Source of the DNA: Antedon bifida
Lineage: Eukaryota; Echinodermata; Crinoidea; Comatulida; Antedonidae
Length of the DNA: 64,000 nucleotides
Direction: 5' to 3'
Assembly (NCBI GenBank): GCA_963402885.1
Contig: OY727102.1
Location: 7,378,001 to 7,442,000 of the forward strand
Shown piece by piece: positions 23,361 to 35,200 of this stretch. The notes beneath the pieces were generated by a model that was given only the letters and a program-made list of their open reading frames with translations, did no database searches and had not been told where the DNA came from. The position numbers and the translations under genes were made by a program. Within the stretch, counting starts at the first letter, position 1. The number at the start of each line of letters is the position of its first letter.

Positions 23361-26300
23361 ATGGCCACTGCTGCCCGGGATTCATCTACAGATGATGGAG
23401 GTGCGGACGTACTAAACATACATCCAATTTCAAAGTTCAATCAACCATTCCCTATTGATGATCATAAACCAACAGAAATGGGATATTTTTCAATGAATGT
23501 GAACCGTGAATTCTTGATAGATGATAAATCCATGTTAATGTATCTCTATACGCCTGAGGATAAGATGAATTATAATTTGCGACATGGGTACGAACAATTT
23601 AAGGAACATGATTTAAAAGAAGGACTCGATAACATCATGAATTGGATTTTAAGAAAGAAGGATCTTTTTAAGTTAGAGTCGACAAATGATAAAATAAAAA
23701 GGTATGAAAATTGATTTTTAGAGTTTGGTCTCAGTGTCGGTTTAATTTAATGTTTATATATTCGAGTTAGCTTATCTTAAGCTCTGTCTACACTATCAAA
23801 CTTTATGTGACAACAAAATGTGATGTGCCCATATGGACATGATGATGTCATATCACTACCATATTTAAGCATATCACTACAATATTTGGGTACATCGCAC
23901 TTTTTTGTCAAACTAGTTTGATAGTGTAGACAGAGCTTGAGACGGATACCAAATGTTGATTTAGCCCGAAGCACAAATTGGTCTACGTATAATCCATTTT
24001 ATGTTACACTGCCGATGTTAAAATATTCAGGAATATAGAAAAATTAAAAATTATTTATTTTTGTTCAATTCAAATATTAGAAATCATTCAAAAATATTAG
24101 GCCTATTTCTTTTGCCAAATTTGATGGTTTATTAAAAATATTAATTTTAAATTACAATTTCTCGTACGGTAGATGTACACTATCATTACACTGTGCATCG
24201 ATAACACGCGATGCCAACATAGCACACATAATTTCCAGTGACCAGCAAAGAAGTGGTTGTCCTTTTGATCATTATTGTCATTCACTTTCTTGATATTATT
24301 TGTTTTTATTCTTGTTTGAAATAGTTTGGATACGGATTTTGTTGGTTGCCGAGGACATTTCACGACAATCATGTGTACACCTTATTTGAGTGAAGCAGAA
24401 TGGATTATGGCCGTCACCTTATTCCGCGGCACTTATTACATAAATCAAGTGTCAACAGAAAATAAGGCAGCATTTCTGAAAAATATGTCAGGCAAGGAAA
24501 AAGAAATTGCGTACTGGGGGTATAAATTTGAGCAATATATGACAAGTGGTATGTTTTGTAATAATTTATATCTGTCATATTTAATATCATGTCCTATTTT
24601 ATCTGTCAATGACAATGATCTTCCTTCTTGTTTCCTTGTATAATCTTATTTGATATTTTCGTCTGCCTTTGCAAGCTTCTTGTTGAGTCGTTCCACGTCT
24701 ACATATAATTATATATTATTATTTTAAAGAATTCAGCCCGGCTTCCTGGAATACAGAAAGTTTGCTCTTAGGATTACAATTAAGACAATTGAGTAATAGT
24801 AAGCTAAATAGTACTAATAGATGTATTTTACGTGTTTAAATATAAATTCATATAACATTATTTAAATAATTTGTACAGTTGATGGGAAGCAACCGCCGGA
24901 TACTAATGAAGCTTTAAATAACAATGAAGCTTACTTCAGCGTTGTTCAGAGTGACATAAATGATCACTCACTGATGTATAGTGGAGAGGTCGATTGCTGT
25001 ATCGATGATGTTCAGCTTCAACCTCCATCTAATTATGTGGAATTAAAAACATACAAAGTTTTTGACCCAACCGTTGAAAGGGAAGATTACAAATTTAAAA
25101 GGTAAGGTCGACCAGCTGGAGCTATAATTCAATTTCTAAATTTAGCTTCAGACAATTTAGCGCTCCTCACCGTTTCTAAAATTCTGGAACCGCTCTTGTC
25201 TTTTTTTCTAATATCTAAAAGTTGAAACTACATCATTGTTATGTTTATTTATATATTTATATTTATGGATATTTAACAAAATTGTTGATTACTTTGCTTT
25301 AAGAAGTTGTCTTAAAAGAGCGAGCTACATGACTATTGAATCAATGGTTGTATTTATTTTCTACTGACGTTATTGTTTGTATGCATTCTATTCTCTTTTT
25401 TATCCATCGCCGTTGTTACTGCACTGAAATAGTTAATAGTTAATAAATAATGTAGCTGAAAAATGTGTAACTTCCACTTCATCAAACATACATTTGTGAT
25501 ATTACAATTACCCCCAAACTATTTGTGTTTTTAGGTATAAATTATCGAGGTGGTGGGCGCAGTCCTATCTGCTAGGTATTCAGAGAATATTTGTTGGGTT
25601 TCGAGATGAAAATGGTATTGTTCAAGATGTGAAGAATTACCAAACTTCGGAATTACCTGAACAAGCTAAAGATAAGAAGGTAAAATTAAAAAGATGGGAT
25701 ATTATTTAGGTTTAATTATAGTTGTTACATTGACCTAACATGATTGTGTTCAATGATTCCAATGATGTTGATGATGATGACGATGACAATGATTATAATA
25801 ACACTAATTATTCAGATGTTTTGCCCTACTCTGACGTAATTTGTACTTTATAGTAAGTACAGCTTGGCGTTCATACATCTAGACCACCGAGCTTGCGCTG
25901 TTGACTAGGGATTAGAGTCGAGCCCAAGTATGACCACCAGGCTACTGATGGAGGTTGTGGGTTCGAGTCCCACCCGAAAATTACTCAATTGTTTTAGTAT
26001 TCTCAATGTATATAGTAAAGTACAAATTACGTCAGAGTAGGGCGAACATCTTACCAATTACTCAACACACTGACGCAAAGCTACTTCACTGACTGTAATA
26101 CTAAAAAACGCCTGTCTAATTTTATATAGCAAAAACAAATATGGTTTCCGGAAGTGTGCATGAATTTCTGCGACAGGTTTTTAAAGCATGTAAAGGATTT
26201 AGTGAAAAAAGACGATCCATGGTTAGTACGGTAAATCTCAGTGTTTAGTTATGATTGGTGGGTTTAGTTTTTCAACAATAAACTTTACAGTGTTCTGTAT

Positions 26301-26731
26301 ATTAGGCCTACTTATTAATCCTTGTAAGAGTTTGCCAAATAACTTACCAATATTATCTTTGTACTCTAGTTGTGTTTATCATGTTCTGTAAAAATAGGCC
26401 TATACGAGAATATAATAATCATGAAATACTCTAAAATAATACAATTTTCAGATTTCTAGAAACGCCAAGTGCTTAGCAATATTGTTATACTTCAAAATTT
26501 TATTAACAGTAGCTTATTTCCAACTCTCATCGTTTCTATAAAAATGAAACCAACTGCCTTATGATACATGATCAATAAAGCCTCTGAATTTCATGTTATA
26601 TTATTTTTTTTTCTTTTAGTGTTGTTTATTTATTTAAACGTCTTAATGATAAGAAGGGGATAACATGCACCATGGAGGAAAAGTCATGTCATAAATTTTT
26701 ACAAGATTGGTATACAAGGGAATTTGTTTAA
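23361..26731 (+). CDS. DXO: DXO/Rai1-family decapping exoribonuclease, complete, 6 exons, 378 aa
   Basis: Exons: 23361-23701, 24325-24548, 24879-25101, 25535-25679, 26130-26221, 26620-26731. All are GT-AG and sum to 1137 nt with one stop. DXO removes incomplete and non-canonical (including NAD) caps from RNA 5' ends and degrades the body 5'-3'. Conserved family sequence: FPIDDHKPTEMGYFSMN at the N-terminus; VTLFRGTYYI (Arg148); GYKFEQYM (Glu183); YSGEVDC (Glu225, Asp227); YVELKTYK (Glu243, Lys245); KLSRWWAQSYLLGI; PEVCMNFCDRFL. The acidic and lysine residues correspond to the metal-binding catalytic set of the family, all present, so the enzyme should be active. Length is close to human DXO (396 aa). 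A TTTTGTTAG just before the start may be the acceptor of a 5'-UTR intron. Intron 4 holds a MITE. TICRR follows 2.5 kb downstream on the same strand. Confidence 0.95.
23779..23938. mobile_element. MITE of the AAGCTCTGTCTACACTATCAAAC family
   Basis: The 160-bp element has left end AAGCTCTGTCTACACTATCA and right end TGATAGTGTAGACAGAGCTT in reverse complement. The interior carries GGACATGATGATGTCATATC and CATATCACTAC repeats. It lies in DXO intron 1. Relatives: 15534, 35045, 46715, 57385 and 57610. Confidence 0.85.
25816..26049. mobile_element. MITE with 33-bp inverted repeats and a tRNA-like B box inside
   Basis: The left arm ATGTTTTGCCCTACTCTGAC then GTAATTTGTACTTTA is matched by the reverse complement at 26010-26049 (ACGTCAGAGTAGGGCGAACAT). 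The interior contains GGGTTCGAGTCCCACCC, a perfect RNA polymerase III B-box context, without a convincing A box or cloverleaf. It lies in DXO intron 4. Confidence 0.75.
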
Positions 26732-26810
26732 TTTTAGTTTTATACAACATTATTATGTAACCTATATGTATATTTATATATACATCATTTTACGTATACA
26801 CACACATATA

Positions 26811-27060
26811 TTATATTTTATTATAATCAGATTCACATAAATATAAATTATAACAGGCGGTTAAGGTAAGATCTATTATAAAAAGGCTGGACAGTGACAC
26901 GTAGGTCCATTTGTTCACATTTTTCAAAATCTGTGCTTTATAAATCAGAAGCATACCAATAGAGAAGTGGTCGACATTTTTTCTGTACCGAGCATAATTA
27001 ATCAAATTAACTCTCCGCAATGATCCATTAAATGTTTGATTTGCGGAAAAGCTAGCCTAT
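26811..27060 (-). mobile_element. LINE 3' fragment, same family as 56412-56850
   Basis: The minus strand reads RKNVDHFSIGMLLIYKAQIL and then KNVNKWTYVSLSSLF, matching RYVDHMFSLGCFCIYKAHIL, KKVKKWNYGSLSRLF of the copy at 56.4 kb. Only the extreme C-terminus is kept. Confidence 0.65.
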
Positions 27061-28327
27061 CATATAATCATATCAAGACGAGTTTTCATGTTCTTGGGGA
27101 AAAGCCCATCAAATGTTTACCAGACTACTAGGCATATAAAATCATTTCTAGCCTTTAGAAACTTTCATCATCACATCATCATCACTTTAATCGCGATAAT
27201 GTACCCAAGTACACACATGTGTCTCCATATCGTCTAAACGTAACATACCGCATGCGCATCATCTTAGTTGTTGAATCTTTGAAATTCTGAAATATGAACA
27301 ACGTCATATGTGCAAAAATATTTTTCTTTTTACTAATTAAGACAAAACTCCGTCTTAGGGACCAATCGTTCTATATGTTAAAATATGTTTACCACTTTGT
27401 TTTACTCTTCCGGGATGGTTCTAGACATTTTTCCTTAATCAAAAATGAAAATATATGTTTACTACTAATGTTCAACCATCGAACATGTAGTGTTTTTCAA
27501 TGCATATCCTTAATATTTCGAGCACCTGACTTTATCCAGTTTCTAAAAAATAAAAATTATTGTATATATAAGATCATTTTGTTATATCAAATTTGTTGAT
27601 GTATCATCATAACATAATGGACGTTTAATCGTACAACAATTAAGTTTGACTAGAACATAGTATTGATTTATAGAAATGCTTTTGCTTTTAAAAATATTAC
27701 TTTTCCTATCAATATGTGATATGTTTTCAATAATATCTTTTTCGACCTATTCTATGTTTGGCTGACTTTTCCACTTTGAATCCTCATTGTTTTACAATCT
27801 TTTAAGCCAAGACATTTTTAAAGATTTTTAAATCTTTAAAATGTCTTGTCAGAGTTTAAAACCTCTGAGGTGACAAAAAGTCAAAAGTTGTGTTATCAAC
27901 ACGTTTTAGAACTTTCAGGCGTGTCTATACTTGCGACAGATTTGTTTTGATTTTATTCGGTTTCAACACAAGACTACAAGACAATATAAATACAAACAAT
28001 TTTCAAGCAAATACATTATTATTGTTCTCCTTTATGGTCTAATTATTTCAAATAGGATATCAATCTACTAAAGTATGTTATGATGCTTTCCGAATTACTG
28101 TATTTTATCACTTTTAGTTGTATTGTATTTTTAGTCGCGTGCAACGCGACTCTACAGCAAACATATTACGCAAAAAATCGAATAAAATTGAATATAAAAT
28201 TACGTTTTTTTAGTAATTTATTTTATATATTATATCAATATTGTCAATATCAATAAAATGCGGATTGTTAAACACCTTTAAAAACTTGATAAATACCAAA
28301 AAAAATTAATATGAATTTTATCTAAAG

Positions 28328-28412
28328 TGAGTCGTTTCGGCCCACAAAGTGGGATGTTTCGGCCCAAAAGTGGGCCGAAACGTCCCACTAAAAGTGGGCC
28401 GAATAGTCTCAG
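28328..28412. repeat. Nested inverted repeat built on TTTCGGCCCAC
   Basis: Four arms alternate in orientation: GAGTCGTTTCGGCCCAC, GTGGGATGTTTCGGCCCA, TGGGCCGAAACGTCCCAC, GTGGGCCGAATAGTCTC. The central pair forms an almost perfect 17-18 bp hairpin with an AAAG loop; the outer pair closes a longer one. There is no coding sequence. Confidence 0.8.
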
Positions 28413-29221
28413 GGCCGAATCGTCTCTGAATCAATACAAATCAATGTTTCTTTGTTGGTAAAGCGTAAAAAATCACGTGCACATTAATACATTTTGTTGC
28501 ATTGGTTGCAAGATCAAAATGTGCTCTGATTTAATCCCATGTATATATTGGTCAGACAAGAAGAAAAAAACATGAATAATGATGTTAGACCCATCAGATC
28601 ATGGGCACTATTATTTATTTATTATACTAATATATTTTAATGGTTTGTCGATATAGTTTTACTATTGAGATGGTAAATAACAAATACTATTAATATTTGT
28701 TCTTTTATAAGTGATAGCATTAAAAATTGACTACTCTATGAATAATCAATTAAGAATAAACCAATTAATAATAAACTGGTTGTATATTGAATAACAGACT
28801 GTAATGCGATTTGTGTACGAAATGTAGGCCATTAATCTGTGTACTGTAGGCATAGTCTATTTTGTATAGTATATTGATAATACAGTAATAAATGGCAGAG
28901 GAAAATGATAATTTGTTCTGTGGAACATTGAAAAGAATTACACTTCTAGAATGTGACATTAATTTTGTTTAAAAGATTTTGCTATCGATTTTATTATTTT
29001 TATTTTACTGGCCGTCGCACAATTTAGAGAGTTCTAAACCGCTTAGGTCGAATTTAGAACAGCGCCATCAATTTTGTTTCTCGCGTTGTAACAGAGGAGG
29101 AGAGAGAGACATACAGTACACAACAAACAGTTTATGAATGATGCATGACGGGAAGAGTTCAATGGCGAAGGTGGTCTTTTTGATTTAAAGTTCCTGTTAT
29201 GATACATACAAGTTGAAAAAC

Positions 29222-32200
29222 ATGCCTGGAAATGATGGGGAGCATCTTCAGGTTGTATTTCTCATTGATACCCGTACCTATAACAACAAAGATAATAACT
29301 TTGTACCCGATAATAAGCCAATTGACTTGAGCAAAACGTTAAGTTTGTCTGCGCTTAAAATTTTACAAAGTCTCGTTAGCCTCGAAGGAGGAGGGTTGAC
29401 AGGAACAAGTGGAGGGCAGGTGAAGTCGATTCGTTGGGGCTATAAATTCTTTGACTCTCTGAAGCCTTGCTCAGGATACCGTCTCAGAGACTTTCATGAT
29501 TTTAATTTAACTAACTTTGAGAAGTTTGAAGATGAGTTAAGAAACAAATTTAAGGACTTTAATATTATTAATAAACAAAATGAAAGTTCTTCTAATAATG
29601 ATCAAATTCAAACGTCTAAAAAACATCAACACAACACTCCAGGTTTAAAGATTTGGAGCCAAGATTATGCACCGGCAGATCATCTAGCAGTTGCTCTATG
29701 TGAAGTTGCCCAGGACTTCCAATGGCAGGCACCGGATATTATGTCGCCGTCCCGCAGTAGTCGTAGCCGGTCAGAAAAAGATTCTAATAATTCAAGCTTT
29801 ACGATGATAGAAAAAACCAATTTAACTTTTTTATTCATGGCTTGCCCTTGGAATATCGAAGACTTAAAAGAGTTTGTGAAAATGAGATCCAACGAAATAA
29901 ATACTAATGATCTATTGGATGTGGTTGTTCATGAAGATGTGCGAACAGATTTCCTTGAGAAGCATCACGTCAAGTTAGTCTGGTTTGATACCAGAGTCAT
30001 CAGCACAAATTATAAAATGGTTTGTTTAATTATTGTTATCAATTTAAAATGTATTATAGAAGCCGACCGCATTTCTTTTAAATCCACTTTCCCATTTTGT
30101 TTATATTATTATTAAAAATGTGCTTCTTCAAACAAAATAATTGCAATTTAAATATTATAAATTAATAACCAATTTTGCGGTAAAAAAAAAAAAAAGATAA
30201 ACAATCAAGGATGTACGGTAATTAATTGTGCTAGGCAGACGTGAATGTGGAAGACACACACATTCTAGTGATCAGGTCCATGTAAAGCACTTTAAAGGTA
30301 CTGTATAATTAATATGCTAATGATTTTTGATTAATTTTAGTGCAAATGGAACAAAAAGGTTTTTGAAATCGTACAAGGAATGATGTCGGCTATCAACGGT
30401 CACCTCATCCCCCTGAATGCCATCTTAAGCACAGGTTCAAAGGTCACCTCATCTATCAGAAGTATCCTAAACCCATCAAAGGACAAACAATCAACAGAAA
30501 CACCGAAAAGCAATGATGTAAAAAGATTTGAACACTTGAACACAGTGTCTAATTGTATGATTGTATCATCTATAATGGATTATACATGTTGTAAGGCAAA
30601 TTTGTTGAAGCGTAGCATTAGTCAAGAATCTCTGATTAATGCAAAATTGTTTTTAACTAAAGGTAAAGGTCATGGAATAATATAATTAATTTGTTTATTG
30701 TACTATAAACTATTCTTTTACATTACAAACATTACCTGTAGGCCTACAGTTTGTGAATCCAACACGTTATAATAGTTGAGATATTCAAGTGTTTTTGCAG
30801 AATATTGTGAATCATGTCCATGCACAGTAGTATCTTGAGACAATTTAGCCTGTTTTGTTGAACTAAACAATTAAGATAAAAATACAAATAAAAGAAAGAT
30901 TATTCCACATGTCATGGACCTATAATTATCCATGATTCAACATTTATTGATCATTTTACTTCAAAATTAATAAAATTATAAAATTATTATTTACTTCTAT
31001 AGTATCAAATACCTGTACTAAGCTTAAGACATTTAATCTTTTTCAGGTTGTGATGTTCTGTGCTGTTTAAAGATCACACCATTGGCAGCAAATCAGTTTT
31101 CAAGGTATTGTGTCAAGATTAAAATGTATTATTTATTTAGATATGATTGACAGTATTGTTAATCAAAGCTAAATATTTAACAATTGCAATAATAATAAAT
31201 ATTAATTAATTATTTATTAAATAATTTTATTAGTAATAATAAAATTTATCCAATTAATCCGCTGCTTGGATCTATAATATTGTATGCTACACCATTAAAA
31301 AGGGAGATTTTCAATTTTGTGCAACTCCATTTTGATTCTCAAATGCGCAACAGTCACCAGCCTTGCCTGGCACAACATTCAAACAATAGTTTGAATATTC
31401 TGCCATGCAATAGAACCATTAAATAGAACTGTCAAATGCAATAGAACTACAATTACTGAATGGCACATGATGGGGAATTACCCAATTAAAATGACAATGA
31501 TACTTCACAAAGGATGATGATAGTATAGTTTGTTAATTTTTTTTCTCTAGTGAACAAAACAGTCCCAGAGAAACTAGAAGTGGACTAGTTAGAACATCAA
31601 ACAAAGAAGAATCTTTTATAGGATTAAAAGATGGAATTGTTTTAAATATCCAAGGATTACTAGTACGGAATCGAATACCATTACGTTTTCTACGTTCAAA
31701 ATCCGTCTATTCATGTTTAGGGATAGATTCTATTCCAGCGACGAATGAAGGAGATGAAGTCCAACTATCAAGTAGATTCTCAGCTCTAATGAAGCAGTTG
31801 GCAACAAATAAAAAAGTGCTGGTAAGTATAGTTTATTAAAGGTTATTATATAACGCCTAAATCAATTCCTGTCATTTGATTGGACGATTATGGGTCACAT
31901 GAAGTACAATAGTATAATATTTGTATACTAAAGTATAAACTGTATTCTAGACTGACAAATATTTAAATGTTTATCAACTGAGATGCTTCTTATATTGACA
32001 TGTACTGTACATACTTCATTTTCATCTATAAATCAATTTGATAACAATGATGAAAACAATCTACATAATTTTTACTTTCCTTGTAGGTTGTAGATGTCCG
32101 TCACTCAGAATGGATATCTGGTATCGTAGGTATACTAGAACCATTCACAGTATCGTCGGCATCACTAAGGCTTATCAGGCCAGAAAACGCCCTCAACAAG

Positions 32201-35200
32201 CAAGCTATTCTTGGTACAGGTATTACGTTCACAAAGACTAGCTCACAGGATAATCCACTTTCACACTTAGTAGAAAGTAGTGTAACAATGGAGGAGAATG
32301 TGAAGACCAGTCAAACAACTGGTAATAATTGTTTTTGTTAAAATATATTTTATTTATGAACAAATTATTTGAATTTGGAGGTTGCTATCGAAACAGTCAA
32401 CCATGTGATGTTTCATAACTTTCTATCATCGCAGTTGAATTGGCGCCTACTGTAGGGTATATTGTAAAATTTTCTATCGGGAAAAGTTGACCATAAAACA
32501 ATGACACTACCGATAGAAAAAGACTAATTTACACCCACAGTAGACCATGCCTATACAAAACTTGAAATTACTGATACAGAGTAGCTTCATTCAATTTTGA
32601 CAAATTGATAGAAAACAAATTTATTCTAAAATTAAGTATTGTCTTGTACTGCTTGGGCAAGATTTGAACCCAGAATGTGGTATACGTAGACAAGTATGTT
32701 TTCTACCGAGCTACATTTTCACTTTGTGTACTCCAAATTTATACCTCAAATTAGTTTATTACTCTAAATTTCTTGTATTTTGCATTGAATTCTTGATTGT
32801 TGCACATGTATTTACTTACCATTTTATGTTTATATTAGAGAAAACAACAGACTCTTTAGTTGGTGTACAGCAGTTAGATGTCAGGTCATTTCGGCCCTAC
32901 ATGTTGGAGTCATGGTACAAGTCTGCCCCTTCTTCTGGTGTCAACTCGCAGTATATTACTCAACTTACAAGGTACTGTTAACAAATAACTAATTGATAAT
33001 AAAGTATATGACTGAGTCTGACTGTCCAAATGTTACATGTTTTCGGCCTTGCAGTCAAGTAAGCATGGCCAATTTAGACATTGTTTGTGAACTAAACGTA
33101 CACTAAGGTTGTAAAAAATTGTTAAGACTCTGAAAGTGTTATAATTCAAGTAATTAATGCATTAGTTGTTTATTTATTTATTACTATAGCATTCAAGGAG
33201 ACAACAGTAATGGCATGGCAACAGGACTTAGTGATGTAATGATGAACCTGAGAGATTCTTACTGCAAAGACCCTGCTGTTCTGGGTAAAAGCACACTTCC
33301 TGCTTCATTTAATAACCCTCAGGAAAAAACAAAGAATGTTGTATCTAGTAAGTAAATTGGATTTATAAGTTAATTTTATGTTTGTGGTGAACAAAAATTC
33401 CAATTTGCACAACGCATTATAGTGCAGTAACTACAGTAGTAATATTATAAGTACAGTACTTTAAATTCTATTTTGTAAGTAAAAATTGCATATGCCTATT
33501 TCTTCACATACATATTTGGTTGAGTTGAGGTCTTTTTTGTAACAAACCATTTATAGTGTAAATGTAAAACTACCAAAGCATCTAAGCGCCATCCACTTGG
33601 TGACTTGTCAAGATAATTTGTCAAGTCGACATAAATATGAATATTATGTCGACATAGTAACCATTGTATGTCGTCATGGTGAGATACATTACATTTTCTT
33701 GACTACACTGCATGACGAGATAGTTTATCTTGCTAAGTTTAATTAACCTAATTTTCTGGTTTTTACAGATCAGATACAAAATAAGAAAAAGACATTTATT
33801 AGAGCAAAGAGTTTTGGAGGAATAAACACCAGCAGGACAGACAAAATACTAGAAAATAGTAAAAAAATGCAGAAAAATAAAAGTAATGAATTAGAAAACA
33901 AAGAAGAAGAAGAAAGGAAAGAGAAAAACAGCCGAAAAGACAAACCTGCTGTTAATTTAAGTGGTTAGTGAATTTAGTTTTGAGCCTATTTGTAAGGAAC
34001 AAACTTCCACAATATTACCCCTTTCACACCAAAAGCAAAACTACAGAGACACTCCGGAGTTGACGCCCCAATGTTTTGTTGTGAAAGGTAAAATCAAGCA
34101 ACTCCAGAGTTTAAAACTGCGGGGTTGAACAGCTGAACATTTTCCAGAGAGCGAACTGCGGGGACACCCCGGTGTTTTGGTGTGAAAGGTACCAACATCA
34201 AACTCCAGAGTTTTTAGGTCAAAAGGTCATCCTCACACGATCACTCATTGCTTTAGTATTATTTCAAAATACTTTAAATATTTGTAAAACATATATAGCG
34301 GGTCTAGAAAACCCTGTAGCTTGTCCCATAGGATCTGTATCTGTCCTGGCTAAAATTTGCTAATTGTAAACTATGCCTATACAGTAGTTTGTGTCTTTTT
34401 TTGTGAAACCAGTGATTAAGCTCAGAAAATCACTATAGTCAGTTTGTTTTTCTTATTCTTCTTAGAATTAGCTGAGTTTACCAGTTCAGATGATCTTGTA
34501 AAACACTTGAAGGACAGCTATGAAAAGCAGCTACAACAGGTTAGTAGGGATATGAAATTGAATGATGACAGTATCAGGATTATAATGAATTCTTTAAGTT
34601 TATTTTTAATATCTGATTGTTCTTTTGCACCGTAAAAGTTCTATTCAATTGTTCTATCAAATGGTTACATTGTATAATAATATATATCATTTTGTTTGAC
34701 AAATCCAGTAAAGAATTTACTCACATTCTTTAGCTTTCGCCATCTTGGCTGATGGCTTGATCACAAGTGATCCGGTCCACTGCTACTTCCTGGAAATCTG
34801 TTGTCGTTTCTAGGTGACGTCATACTTTTTCGTAGCAATGATGTGTATACGTGATCGATCACGTTGGCAAACTCTTCCAATATGTGGTTACCCGTTGTGA
34901 AAAAGTGAATCTCATTTCACAAGGGACTGAACTGTAGGTTTGAAAAGTTTAAGCTGATGTCCTCATGTATTTATATGGAAGAAGTCTTCCTGGCTACACC
35001 CTCGTATTTTCATACAGGGTTATTAGGCCAAGATGATCTTCAACAAACTAGTTTGATAGTGTAAACAGAGCTTTTGGATGTACGAAAACCATTCTGTAAT
35101 GTGCGATCATTGATTTATATTGACTTGTTGCTACTGTATTGTAATATAATGTTGTTATGAGGTACTTTGTAAGGAAGACTCTTTACTCGCTTTGCTGTCG

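Larger units (their letters stand above)
26732..29221. other. Intergenic region between DXO and TICRR
   Basis: Contents: a LINE 3' fragment (26811-27060, minus), a repeat head AGTCGCGTGCAACGCGACTC (28132-28151), a nested hairpin (28328-28412), and 28620-29050, which shares several blocks with 13740-15540. No host gene is supported. The last 150 bases upstream of TICRR include a GAGGAGGAGAGAGAGA purine run, possibly 5' UTR. Confidence 0.5.

Noticed and set aside
25880-25990. Functional tRNA gene
   Set aside because: A B box is present but no A box at proper spacing and no acceptor stem; it lies inside a MITE.
29213-29221. TICRR start at 29213
   Set aside because: The codon there is TTG; the first ATG in frame is 29222.
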